Shown: positions 23,363 to 31,897, counted from the stretch's first letter. The stretch is 35,592 nt of DNA from Scytonema sp. UIC 10036 (GCF_009725235.1 NZ_WJFC01000130.1:1-35592), one strand, 5' to 3'. The notes: generated from the letters alone by a model not told the origin. Program-made: numbers and translations.

Positions 23363-25731
23363 TGATTTGTCTCCATTGCTTTTAGCAGTTGGGTAGTGTC
23401 AGCTGTTTCAGTCACTTCAATAAATGGATAGAGATCGACCAGTTCCCGCCAAATGGTTTCGTAGGTAGATTTTTTTAAGTAATTCAGAATTATGTATTTC
23501 AACTGAATTTCTCTTTGGGAAAGAAGTATTAAACTGATAAATAATACTACCTTTATAAAGATGGCATTTTTATCAAAAATCCAAGGAGCTAAGTTACCTG
23601 GATTAGTTACTGCTTGACACCAAGCGTCCTCAAACTGCTCTTGTAATAACTTTTGTTGCTCACTACCCAACCGCACTCGGAAGTAGCGATAATTCAATAT
23701 GGCGGTGTTCTTGCCTTGTTCTAACAAACTGCGAATTTGGTAGAGTTGGGAGCGCGGAAAACCTGATTTTTTTAGTGCTTTGCCAGTTTGTAGAAGTCCT
23801 TCCAATTCATGCAGGGTGTAGGGTGCTGCGTATAGCTTCAAAGTGGGCTTGTTTTTTCCTGATTTGGTTAAACCTTCTTGTCGGAAGGAATTGATTTTTG
23901 ATGAAATCATTGTTACTGATTTCATAACCAAAAAGTCTACAGTCCCACCGTAGTAGTTAAATTTTTTCAAGTCTTTAGCACGAGCTTTTGCACTCTTTAG
24001 CAACTGCTCCGTAAGTTTCTGAGCGTAGTAAATTGGGGTGTTGTATGCGGTAATTAAGACACCTATCGACATACTGAGTTTGCATTGGGAAACCTGTGCT
24101 TTTTCAGGGCTGTAACGGTGACACTCTACTGACTTGATATCCTGCTGTGATTCTGGAATTTGATAATCTTGAAACTGAGTCAAGCGTTTCTCAAATTCTT
24201 CACCAATCGTATGAGCAATTTCTAAAGCTTTATCTGCGGGAACCACTAGTAGAACATCATCTCCACCAATGGTAATTATCTCAAAGGGATGCACCCAGAG
24301 AAAATCTGAATCAGTGCTATTTTTGACTATTCGAGGTTTGAGGTGTTTGGCGATCGCAGCATAAACAGATAATGTTGTCGCATCGGATACATCTTGGCTG
24401 AATTTTTGATACTCTTCTGGGGTACGGATTTTCTGAATATAGCCTCCCATATTGTTACCGTCAGCGTAAATGTAAGCAACAAAGCCATTGGTGACATCAT
24501 GACTGGGTGTGTTGAGAGAAGATTCAGCAATATCTTCCAAATTTCGAGACTCCCGCACTTTATACCACGGTACATTCTTGGGAAGAGACTGGTAGTATGT
24601 TTTTTGCTGCTTTGTATCCTTGAGAAATAACTTAAATCTAGTTACCCAGCTTAATACCAATCCCGGACGCCAATCAAAACCACTTCGGCGATACCAGCGC
24701 TGACTCTGCTGGTTTTCTAATTTGGTTTGTTGTCCTACAATTCGTTTTCGAGCTAAAGCTTCTGAAAACCAAGGTTCTTTGGGAAGTCCCTGTGCTTTAA
24801 TAACAGCATTTCGTCGTTCGGTATCATCTCTCTGCAAATAAGGATGAGTTTCAAACATGGGAGGATAGCGGCGACTGGGACGTTCTACATTTTCTACATC
24901 GTTACCGCTACGCCGTTTGTTGAATGCAGAAGCTAATTTGCCAACCAATTCGTTAAAGCTTTTGCGATTTTTAAAGAGTTCTGAGCAATCTTGACCTGGT
25001 TCGGGGCATCCGTAGTATGCTTCTACCAATGGGTCAGCTTGGGTTTTTTTATCTTGATACCAGTCAAGCCATTTTGTTTCTTCAATAGAATTTTGCAGCA
25101 ATCCAAATCGGATTTCCAGAAGTCTGAATGTATCTCCAACCGCACAAGAATTAGCGTTGAGAGTTTCTTCAGTGTAACGTCGTTCGATCGCATTGGCTAA
25201 GTCATGCACGTAAGCTGCGGGACAAAACGCTAAAATATTTCCACCTGTGGAGTAAATAACTAACTCTGGAATGAGTGCTGCTTTTAAACCAGGGAAATGT
25301 CGATTCAGCCACTTTGATATTGGGTGAGGCTTTTGCGAGGTGTCAAAGAAGTCTTGTAAATCGTGTAGATTGATTCTATCGAGAATTGCTGAAGCGCCAC
25401 GAATATCCTGGATTTTAGCAGCTTCAAACACGTATTGCTTAATTTTAGTAGCACCTCCATACACTAAACCAATACGAGTCGTTTGATTCCATAAATTAGG
25501 GTATTTATCTTGAAGTTGCGCGATCTTTTGGGGAAAATCTTCATCGGTGATTCCCTGTAGTTCCTTAACTTGTTCTACAAGCGATCGCGTGACTTCAGGA
25601 ACATCTCCCCCTGTTTGCAAAGCATGGCGCATTTGCTGTAAAACAGGTAAGTCAAAATTTGGCTCTCGCTTGTTTCCCCAAGCCAAGCACCAGCTTATCG
25701 CGGTTGTGATCCTACTTTGAAAATGAGGCAT
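23359..25731 (-). CDS. cas10: Type III-D Cas10 with GGDD cyclase motif
   Basis: 790 residues. There is no HD motif, so the DNase domain is absent. The first palm domain (about 86-210) shows a degenerate site STGGNILAFC (161-170) and the helix IQDIRGASAILDRI. A cysteine-bearing linker (C242, C249) follows. The second palm domain begins IYADGNNMGGYI (421-432) and has GGDD at 489-492 in ITIGGDDVLLVVPAD. This motif makes cyclic oligoadenylates when target RNA is bound, which fits the CARF gene in the same operon. The C-terminal about 150 residues are helical (domain 4-like). It is the first gene of the operon; the 660 bp upstream must hold the promoter. No good Shine-Dalgarno is visible before the ATG. 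Confidence 0.93.
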   Translation of the reverse strand: MPHFQSRITTAISWCLAWGNKREPNFDLPVLQQMRHALQTGGDVPEVTRSLVEQVKELQGITDEDFPQKIAQLQDKYPNLWNQTTRIGLVYGGATKIKQYVFEAAKIQDIRGASAILDRINLHDLQDFFDTSQKPHPISKWLNRHFPGLKAALIPELVIYSTGGNILAFCPAAYVHDLANAIERRYTEETLNANSCAVGDTFRLLEIRFGLLQNSIEETKWLDWYQDKKTQADPLVEAYYGCPEPGQDCSELFKNRKSFNELVGKLASAFNKRRSGNDVENVERPSRRYPPMFETHPYLQRDDTERRNAVIKAQGLPKEPWFSEALARKRIVGQQTKLENQQSQRWYRRSGFDWRPGLVLSWVTRFKLFLKDTKQQKTYYQSLPKNVPWYKVRESRNLEDIAESSLNTPSHDVTNGFVAYIYADGNNMGGYIQKIRTPEEYQKFSQDVSDATTLSVYAAIAKHLKPRIVKNSTDSDFLWVHPFEIITIGGDDVLLVVPADKALEIAHTIGEEFEKRLTQFQDYQIPESQQDIKSVECHRYSPEKAQVSQCKLSMSIGVLITAYNTPIYYAQKLTEQLLKSAKARAKDLKKFNYYGGTVDFLVMKSVTMISSKINSFRQEGLTKSGKNKPTLKLYAAPYTLHELEGLLQTGKALKKSGFPRSQLYQIRSLLEQGKNTAILNYRYFRVRLGSEQQKLLQEQFEDAWCQAVTNPGNLAPWIFDKNAIFIKVVLFISLILLSQREIQLKYIILNYLKKSTYETIWRELVDLYPFIEVTETADTTQLLKAMETNQ

Positions 25732-26393
25732 AGCAATATAATGTAAGTTTCCACACCATTAAGTGTTTAAATAAGTATTTTTTTTACCTTTTGCAAATTT
25801 TTTTAGTAAAAATTACTAGGCATATTAATCTTTGTGTAGTGTGTATTCATGTCCTATTGGAGATTCCTATATCAAATTGTCACTCAATAACTGTTTTCAT
25901 CATCCGTAAGACTGCGGAAATTAAATGCTGCTGTAATTCTCTGTGGTTAGCATAAAACTGATACCCCGATTCAGTATAACCCCTAACTTTCAGTGAACTA
26001 TGATTCTTTGTTCATTATGCACGATAGTGGAAAAGGCGTTTTCCAAGATGAGGAATTTAGGCAGTTGTCTTTGACACGTCAATGATTTATGCATTTAGGT
26101 TTTGTAGTGGGTAACTTTGAGAGTGACGCCGCTAATTGCTGTGATGACTTATGGACATTAACAAAGGGTACTCTTGTGCAATCCCCTCAGTAAGTTATTA
26201 ACTAGGGTTTGTCTGCAAACCCTGACTCCTTGACTGTAGTTCGCGCATAGCTAGCGTTTGTTCGCATTTATCTGCGGTTTGACTGGTAGAATTAATGGGG
26301 CGAGTTTTTAGCCTCAATGTTAAAATACGCTCATAGAGATATGAAGATGAGTTAGATAGATGACAAAATCATTAGGACATTAGGGGTTTTCAC
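25732..26393. other. Intergenic region with hairpins and a coding remnant
   Basis: No intact gene. The segment next to cas10 is very AT-rich and probably holds the operon promoter. On the minus strand, 25880-25987 reads VRGYTESGYQFYANHREL and ends in a stop after MMKTVIE, like a decayed gene end of unknown family. Hairpins: TGGAAAA-GGCG-TTTTCCA at 26028-26045 and AGGGTTTG-TCTG-CAAACCCT at 26204-26223. Confidence 0.5.
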
Positions 26394-26477
26394 ATGCACG
26401 TGATTACTCGTAAACGACTGAATGAATTTGCCAAACTCCATCCAGATACAACGAACTCTTTGGCTCAAAAGCAATAA
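26394..26477 (+). pseudogene. N-terminal fragment of a higB-type toxin
   Basis: A 27-residue frame, MHVITRKRLNEFAKLHPDT to NSLAQKQ and TAA, preceded by AGGGG seven bases before the ATG. It is the standard N-terminus of cyanobacterial HigB-like toxins, which continue with WYRL after the ALxQ position; here the frame stops. The fragment is complementary in extent to the higB body at 14402-14628. However, the shared five codons differ at four bases, so these are two different decayed copies. Confidence 0.7.
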
Positions 26478-26557
26478 TGCTAATATACCGCCGCTCGATC
26501 GCTACAAGCGCCAAAATTTATGGTAAATCCTCCACCCAGTTTTATTCATTTAATGAT

Positions 26558-26795
26558 TTACTCGCCAGAAAGCGTTTCCTCATCAATAACGACCAACTCC
26601 ACGCCACACCTCGTAGCCGCTTCCGCAAGTCGAGTATCAAGTGTTGCCAATGGCTATCCCAACCGCAGCGCTAGTTCTAAATAAGCCGCATGCCTCACAA
26701 TCTGGCATCATTGCCAGTATGGCATTCGCATAGTCATTATTTTCATCCACTAAACACCAGCTAATTGCTACAGAACAATCCAAAACAAATTGCAT
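26558..26795 (-). pseudogene. vapC-type PIN toxin with internal deletion
   Basis: The frame starts MQFVLDCSVAISWCLVDENN, the VapC N-terminus with catalytic D6. About 30 codons in, the middle of the gene is missing. In another frame the C-terminus follows: AAYLELALRLG, a TAG stop, then PLATLDTRLAEAATRCGVEL and VVIDEETLSGE to a stop at 26558. The central catalytic acids are lost and there is a stop codon, so it is inactive. The ATG overlaps the antitoxin stop (TAATG), as in a working vapBC pair. Confidence 0.78.
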
Positions 26796-27085
26796 TAAAA
26801 TCTCCGCCCCTCTTCAATCATGGAGCGGATTGACGTTTTATCCAACGCAACTTCTCGCTGCAGTTGTTGCATAGAGGTAATTGCATGACTTATTGATTCT
26901 TTAGTTGTGGGCTTTCCCCAAGCGTTATAACGTGTTTGGGGTTCTTTTGATACTGCAACTTCTGTATCAGCTAACGGCTGCACAACCACCACCACCTCAA
27001 CAAAAGTATCTTCTAAATCTGTGGGCGTTTGGATTTGCAATATACCATCTGCCCCAATATGCGCTCGTAACTTTATCGTTTCCAT
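26795..27085 (-). CDS. VapB-like antitoxin
   Basis: 96 residues from METIKLRAHIGADGILQIQT; a longer frame from 27145 adds unrelated residues. It has an N-terminal beta-rich DNA-binding part and a C-terminal toxin-binding tail ending SIRSMIEEGRRF, a common ending of antitoxins of cyanobacterial VapC partners. It looks intact while its toxin is broken, so toxin loss came first and the antitoxin is now dispensable or used only as a DNA-binding protein. Confidence 0.75.
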   Translation of the reverse strand: METIKLRAHIGADGILQIQTPTDLEDTFVEVVVVVQPLADTEVAVSKEPQTRYNAWGKPTTKESISHAITSMQQLQREVALDKTSIRSMIEEGRRF

Positions 27086-27144
27086 GTCCGCCTCCAGCAC
27101 AATATCCAAAACACAATCTCGATCGCAAGTTTGAGCATTTATCA

Positions 27145-27432
27145 TTATAGGTCGTTACAAATAATTCGATAATCTCCTCCAGCAAACGCGATTGCACTAC
27201 CAAGTGCTAACGACACGAAAAGTTTGATCTTCATAGATATGTTGTAATGAAATGTTACAAACTTATTAACTTGAGATTGCCAGCGTAGAATCTCTTTAAT
27301 ACAGGTAACAACAGGATTGTCAGTAACTTCTAGAGGTGGAGCTACTTCAACATTTGCCCATTTCACCAAGATACCAATACTTTCTTGGATAACTTGCAAG
27401 GCATTTTTATGTACGGCGTTTGAATGAATCAT
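27145..27432 (-). CDS. Hypothetical short protein
   Basis: A 95-residue open frame with no recognised family. The N-terminal two-thirds (ALQVIQESIGILVKWANVEV, VVTCIKEILRWQSQ) look like a soluble helical segment. The C-terminal end has a hydrophobic stretch (IKLFVSLALGSAIAFAGG). It lies upstream of the vapB-like gene in a region of gene debris, so it may be a remnant or chance frame. The following gap 27433-27915 contains no gene; it has a hairpin, CTGGAA/TTCCAG, at 27564-27583. Confidence 0.3.
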   Translation of the reverse strand: MIHSNAVHKNALQVIQESIGILVKWANVEVAPPLEVTDNPVVTCIKEILRWQSQVNKFVTFHYNISMKIKLFVSLALGSAIAFAGGDYRIICNDL

Positions 27433-27915
27433 GAAAAATCAAGAGTAGATAAGTCAGCACAATTAAAGTTAAGTAGTTAGGAGCATTATTTTATTAAGCA
27501 AAAAAGGGAACACAATTTATTCCTTGGTGTTTTGCTCGAACTAATTTATGATGATACACCTATCTGGAAAAGGCATATTCCAGTGTGGATAGAGAACAAA
27601 AAATCAGCAAAACTATTCTACTGATGGATTATTTATGTCGCGTTGTACTAGCACCAAATGACTTGCTGTAGTCATTTCAACGCCTTACCTACCTAAATAT
27701 TCGCTCGTACTACCATTGAATTGGCTTGTGTCAACAGTGCTCTGAAATTCCAAAACTTTATTTTAATCGATCTCAACGATCGCCTGACCATGTAGCGCTT
27801 TATTCTAGAACTTTATTTTTTAATGTCTTGATAACTGACTAAGGTGAATAACACCTTTGTTCTACCGTGACAATGATAAAAAAGGTGTTGTTTAAACCCA
27901 AGTGTAGTAGTCTGT

Positions 27916-28314
27916 TTATATTTGACTACGTAAATTGGAACTATAAACAGTATAAATCCAAAGATCTAAAATACGGACATTATGACCCCAAGGAATTTGT
28001 GCAACAACTTGTTGCACAAATTGTTCGTCTGGGTATGCTTCTGCAAAAGCCCGCATATACTTAAGATTGCGTGCAGAAAACCCTTTGATATCAGAAAATG
28101 CTTTTCGCAAGTCAAATGCAAGCTGCTCGATGACTTTTGCACCCCATCCTTTCTGCTGCTGTCGGGTCAAAATCTCACATCCAATTTGCCAGTAAAGTAA
28201 CACAAGTTCGCGGTTAACAGATAATGCAGCTTTAACTTGAGCATTGCGGATGCGTTCTTTTAGGGAGCGCAAAAAATCATCATAACCATCGATTGGTGAT
28301 AATTTATCTGTCAT
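27916..28314 (-). pseudogene. Truncated DUF1016 (YhcG-type) protein
   Basis: 132 residues carrying the DUF1016 N-terminal domain: VNRELVLLYWQIGCEIL, then GWGAKVIEQLAFDLRKAF, GFSARNLKYMRAFAEAYP and IPWGHNVRILD. Full-length members are about 350 residues, with a C-terminal PD-(D/E)XK-like nuclease domain. Here the homology stops right after PWGHN and the last 20 or so residues are unrelated, so the nuclease part is missing. It belongs with the other defence-type fragments in 26.4-28.3 kb. Confidence 0.75.
27994..28022. repeat. Perfect 29-bp palindrome
   Basis: Arms AATTTGTGCAACAA and TTGTTGCACAAATT (14 bp each) flank a single C. It lies inside the DUF1016 fragment, encoding the QFVQQVVAQIP region, so part of the symmetry may be due to coding constraints. 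Confidence 0.85.
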
Positions 28315-28449
28315 ACAGCCATCCTAAACATTTGCTGTCGCCCCAACACTAGCAGTAACTGACCACGGAGGCGGTCTCTTTATTGTTTTAATGAATTGAC
28401 TGCTGTATTCTAGTACAAAATAACTACAACAATCTAGAAGAATATTGTT

Positions 28450-29148
28450 ATGGCAAACTCTAATTCCGTGCTTTCCAACTATTATGCTTTGGTGCAAAAC
28501 CATGCTAATCAGTTCGACCCAGAAATTACAGCCCTGCAACAACTAGTACAGCAACGTATGCAAGACCTGAAGCAGCAAGAACAGACATTGGTAGAAGCCC
28601 AGATGATAGAATTGCAACGTATCACTGATGCCCTTGCTACTGATGCCCGTTATTTTTTGCCTACACCAGAATTCACTGCATTTGTACAAAAATTCAAAAA
28701 GCCTTCTCATGGCTACAGCTACAATCAAAAATCTGAGCTTATTAACGTAGATGACCCCACCACTTGGTTATTGGCAACACTCAATGTGCCCGTGAGTATA
28801 AGCGACTACCAGACGCATGAAGACCCTGACGGTTACGATGATGAACGCATTCATATTTTGTATAGCTATTCCCTGCTCTTAAAATTATGCAATGCTGAGT
28901 GTCGAATTGAAGTTCCTTACAAGCGCATATACAACGTGAACGAGCAGGATGAGCCGTGCTTGGAAGACCAAATCGACTGTTATATCCTCGGCGAAATCGA
29001 AGACTTGCTCGGCGAGATAGAACACCCAGAGAGCGAAAGAACTCAGTTAGGTGAGGAATTGAGTATTCTGGTGGGATATGCGGCTACTTTGTTTGCTCTC
29101 AAGCCCAGAACTGCAACCTTTGTATACTCATCAACACAAAAAAACTAA
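28450..29148 (+). CDS. Unknown protein, paralogue 1
   Basis: 232 residues, family not recognised. The start MANSNSVLSNYYALVQNHAN is followed by a long helical, Gln-rich, possibly coiled-coil region (residues 20-65: EITALQQLVQQRMQDLKQQE). A mixed region has DDPTTWLLATL, and an acidic block YQTHEDPDGYDDERIHILYS precedes a run of helices ending near GYAATLFALKPRT. There is no signal peptide or membrane segment. The gene at 29428 encodes a protein of the same length that is clearly paralogous throughout, pointing to a tandem duplication. AGAAG lies upstream of the ATG. The soluble, helical nature suggests a binding or assembly role, but nothing more can be said. Confidence 0.75.
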   Translation: MANSNSVLSNYYALVQNHANQFDPEITALQQLVQQRMQDLKQQEQTLVEAQMIELQRITDALATDARYFLPTPEFTAFVQKFKKPSHGYSYNQKSELINVDDPTTWLLATLNVPVSISDYQTHEDPDGYDDERIHILYSYSLLLKLCNAECRIEVPYKRIYNVNEQDEPCLEDQIDCYILGEIEDLLGEIEHPESERTQLGEELSILVGYAATLFALKPRTATFVYSSTQKN

Positions 29149-29259
29149 CACACCACGCCTTTATTTGGAGCATGACAGATGACTCAGTGCATGGCTCATC
29201 AAACAATCGATCCCAACTTCCGATATCTAGTCCTGTAGTATAACCATGCGGAAAAGTTA

Positions 29260-29330
29260 CTTAATTTCTTAGCGCCTTTGCGTCTTTGCGTGAGCTTTAT
29301 TCAGGTTATACAAGCGGACATGATATGAGT
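29260..29330. repeat. Dispersed intergenic repeat
   Basis: Carries AGCGCCTTTGCGTCTTTGCG followed by AAGCGGACATGATATGA, the same pair of motifs as the spacer upstream of csx10 (22547-22645) in the other orientation. It lies between the two tandem paralogues. The remainder of 29149-29427 shows no gene. Confidence 0.55.
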
Positions 29331-29427
29331 CGTAGTAATTGTCTAATAAATTAACTAATGGTATTTTAGTACAAAAGAACTAAAAGGTTGGCAGCAATTG
29401 CAACCTAAAACCAAGAGGAATGTTATT

Positions 29428-30126
29428 ATGGCAAACTCTAATTCCCTGCTTTCCAGCTACCAAGCCTTGGTGCAAAACCATGCTAGTCAGTTCGATCCAG
29501 AAATCACAGCCCTACAACAACTTGTAGAGCAACGCATGCAAGACTTGAGCCAGCAGGAACAGACACTGCTAGAAGCTCAGGTGGTAAAACTGCAAGATAT
29601 CATTGATGCCCTTGCCACTGATGCCCGTTGTTTTTTGCCTACACCAGAATTCAGTGCCTTTGTGCAAGAGTTGAAAAAGGCTCCCAGAGACTACTGGTAT
29701 AGGCAAAAAGATCGGGCTACCATCGCAGATGACCCCACGACCTGGTTATTGGCAACACTTGATTTGCCAGTGAGTTTAAGCAACTACCAGACGCATGAAG
29801 ACCCTGACGCCTACGATGATGAGCGCACTCATATTTTGTATAGCTATTCTCTGTTATTAAAACTTGGCAAGGCTGAGCGTGAGGTTTATGTTTATTACAA
29901 ACGCATCTACAACTTAAACGAGCAGAGGGAGTCTTCGTTGAGAGAGCAAATTGACTACTATATCTCAGGGGAAGTAGAAGATTTGTTAGAAAAGATAGAA
30001 TACCCAGAGACGGAAAGAATGCAGCTAACTCAAGAAGTGAGTCTTCTTGTGGGATATGCCACGACTCTGTTTGCCCTCAAGCCTAGAACTGCAACCTTTA
30101 TATACCCATCAACACAAGAGAAATAA
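29428..30126 (+). CDS. Unknown protein, paralogue 2
   Basis: 232 residues from MANSNSLLSSYQALVQNHAS; the frame could extend upstream to 29398, but the paralogue at 28450 shows this ATG is right, and GAGGAA precedes it by about nine bases. It is similar to paralogue 1 along its whole length, with the same coiled-coil start, DDPTTWLLATLDLPVSLSNY and the acidic DPDAYDDER block. Differences are most numerous around residues 85-100 and 145-175. The stop overlaps the start of the TIM-barrel gene (TAATG), so the two are translated together and may act on the same pathway. Confidence 0.78.
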   Translation: MANSNSLLSSYQALVQNHASQFDPEITALQQLVEQRMQDLSQQEQTLLEAQVVKLQDIIDALATDARCFLPTPEFSAFVQELKKAPRDYWYRQKDRATIADDPTTWLLATLDLPVSLSNYQTHEDPDAYDDERTHILYSYSLLLKLGKAEREVYVYYKRIYNLNEQRESSLREQIDYYISGEVEDLLEKIEYPETERMQLTQEVSLLVGYATTLFALKPRTATFIYPSTQEK

Positions 30127-30914
30127 TGGAACTGTACCTCAGTTTGTCAGCTTATGGTGGAGTGTCAACCCGCGAGGCATTAACTGTGTTTTGGCAGGCA
30201 GGAATTCGTCGTGTTGAACTTGCAATTGGTCCTAAACCCGATACCGATGCAGTACAGGCAATCCAGGATTTTGGGCAGCAAGGGATGGTTTATCGCGCCC
30301 ACCACGCCTTTGTTTGGGGCGATCGCCATCACCCGTTTAATCTGGCACAACCCCAAGACTGGAACTATTTCCAAAGATTGACCGATTTCTTAGCTTGTTT
30401 GGGCATCACAGCCTACTCGGTGCATGGTGGGAACTTTAGCACACTCAGCGATCGCCCACTAGCATATGCTACCTTTTTAGAAAACGTTAATTGCCTCTAT
30501 CAACTTTGCCAAATGCGAGGTATTGTACTTGGCGTGGAAACCATGTATCCCATGTTACCCTCCAGTACTACCCAGAACCTTTTGGACAATGCTGAAGAAG
30601 TGACTCAGTTTTGCCAAGATGCCCCAGAAATCAAGATAGTCATTGATTTAGCACACTTGAACATTTGGCAGAACCACAGCCTGCAAGCAAAATTGCAATT
30701 GTTACAAATGACACCAGAACGACTTCTAGAAATTCATATCTCTGATAACGACGGACGACACGACACCCACTCCCGCATTACACCGCAAACCTGGTGGGTA
30801 TCGCAAATTGCCCAATTTCCTGTCGGAATACCGATTGTGTTGGAAAGTCGTCTCAATCGTTTACCTGCTGCAGGTGTGAAGCAAGAGTGCGAGCGAATTC
30901 AGCAATTGCTGTAG
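30126..30914 (+). CDS. Sugar phosphate isomerase/epimerase-like
   Basis: A 262-residue AP endonuclease 2 / xylose isomerase-like TIM barrel. Visible metal-site candidates are E138 (LGVETM), D174 and H177 (VIDLAHLN), H204 (EIHISDNDGRHDTHSR, with H212 and H215) and the glutamate in IVLESR near the C-terminus. This set is typical of metal-dependent sugar isomerases and epimerases; the substrate is not predictable. No signal peptide. The start overlaps the previous stop by one base, implying co-translation with the unknown paralogue pair. It ends at a long inverted repeat shared with the convergent phycobilisome cluster. Confidence 0.85.
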   Translation: MELYLSLSAYGGVSTREALTVFWQAGIRRVELAIGPKPDTDAVQAIQDFGQQGMVYRAHHAFVWGDRHHPFNLAQPQDWNYFQRLTDFLACLGITAYSVHGGNFSTLSDRPLAYATFLENVNCLYQLCQMRGIVLGVETMYPMLPSSTTQNLLDNAEEVTQFCQDAPEIKIVIDLAHLNIWQNHSLQAKLQLLQMTPERLLEIHISDNDGRHDTHSRITPQTWWVSQIAQFPVGIPIVLESRLNRLPAAGVKQECERIQQLL

Positions 30915-30931
30915 ATGAAATAAAAAATCAA

Positions 30932-31013
30932 TGGGTCTGGTTTCCGCTTTATGCAACACTCAGTTAACGTAGTAAGTTAACCAACTAATGCACAAACACG
31001 GTTACCAGACCCA
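30932..31013. terminator. Long inverted repeat between convergent units
   Basis: Arms 30932-30946 (TGGGTCTGGTTTCCG) and 30999-31013 (CGGTTACCAGACCCA) match at 13 of 15 positions around a 52-bp interior. The interior holds two GTTAAC copies (30963-30968 and 30976-30981). It sits between the stops of the isomerase gene and the last cpcG, so a two-way terminator or mRNA end-stabilising hairpin is likely. Confidence 0.6.
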
Positions 31014-31044
31014 GTATAGAGTTTTAGGTGTTCAGAGAAAAATC

Positions 31045-31806
31045 TTAGCGTCTGCCACGGTTAGGCACTAAGCTGAGATAATCGAGGTCAAAAGCAGAAA
31101 TACGTTGAGCGTAATTACCTTTAGTATTGAGAGACTCTGCCAAATCGCGGTATTTACGTGGATCGCCTTCTGGGAGCCGCCGTTCTTGGGATTTGCGGCT
31201 GTAGAATTTGTCCAGAGTAAAGCGCCAATCGGTCGTTACGGTACCTGCTACTTCTTGGAAATCTTCACCGTAGCGAGGAGTTACCAAGTTGAAGGGGCGT
31301 CCTTCCATACGCTTGCGCTGGTAAGGAACAGTATTTTCGCCAAAGTTATCGGTGTACTCTTGACTATCGACAAGAGCATCAATAAAACCCACAAAGCCCA
31401 AGGTAGCTATTTTAATTGACCAAGCAATTTCCTCGTCCTTACTGTAAGGCTCGCGACCTAACAAGCGCTTGAGGCAGATTTCTACCAAACGGTAATTATT
31501 ATTGACAGAAACTACCAAACGATAAAAAGCTTCAGATTGAGCTAAACCACGAATGAAGTCACGTACAGTTATCGAACCATTTTTCAGTTGAGATTCTATA
31601 TTTTTCTGGCGATTAAAGCTAAGAATCTCATGCTCGCTAAAAACTTGGCGATATCCTGCCCAAATGATGCTTTGAATGTCAGTGTAACTGCTAACATCTT
31701 CTAAACGATAGATATATGGTGTATCTTCGTTTTGATCGGCTTTACCAAAGCTCTTAACGCGTTGATTTTGGCTGCTTGGTTTGTATTGAAGTAATGGCAA
31801 TGCCAT
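31045..31806 (-). CDS. cpcG: Phycobilisome rod-core linker CpcG
   Basis: 253 residues. The N-terminus [20 protein letters not shown] and a PBS linker domain (about 20-185) with [18 protein letters not shown] and [13 protein letters not shown] are those of CpcG, which joins phycocyanin rods to the allophycocyanin core. The C-terminal tail (about 186-253; ending [13 protein letters not shown]) is basic and differs from the other two copies. It has no C-terminal membrane helix, so it is not the CpcL type. It is third and last of the cpcG genes, most downstream in the cluster, which is transcribed from the right. Confidence 0.95.
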   Translation of the reverse strand: MALPLLQYKPSSQNQRVKSFGKADQNEDTPYIYRLEDVSSYTDIQSIIWAGYRQVFSEHEILSFNRQKNIESQLKNGSITVRDFIRGLAQSEAFYRLVVSVNNNYRLVEICLKRLLGREPYSKDEEIAWSIKIATLGFVGFIDALVDSQEYTDNFGENTVPYQRKRMEGRPFNLVTPRYGEDFQEVAGTVTTDWRFTLDKFYSRKSQERRLPEGDPRKYRDLAESLNTKGNYAQRISAFDLDYLSLVPNRGRR

Positions 31807-31897
31807 GCTCTGTTTTTCCTCGTAAACTAATTATGCTAAACAAAGAACTGGCTTTATAGAAGAGGCGGAATATCCTCATTCTTTATTGTCTCGCATT

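Noticed and set aside
14402..26477. One higB gene cut in two by insertion of the cas effector operon
   Set aside because: The halves are in the wrong order for a simple insertion, and their overlapping codons differ, so two separate copies fit better.
26477..26674. Plus-strand open frame of 65 codons whose ATG overlaps the higB fragment stop
   Set aside because: Most of it is antisense to the vapC remnant (26558-26795), and it shows no resemblance to a HigA antitoxin; the TAATG is probably chance.
28324..28728. Minus-strand short open frames over the start of the first 232-residue gene
   Set aside because: They are antisense to a gene whose reading frame is confirmed by its paralogue at 29428.
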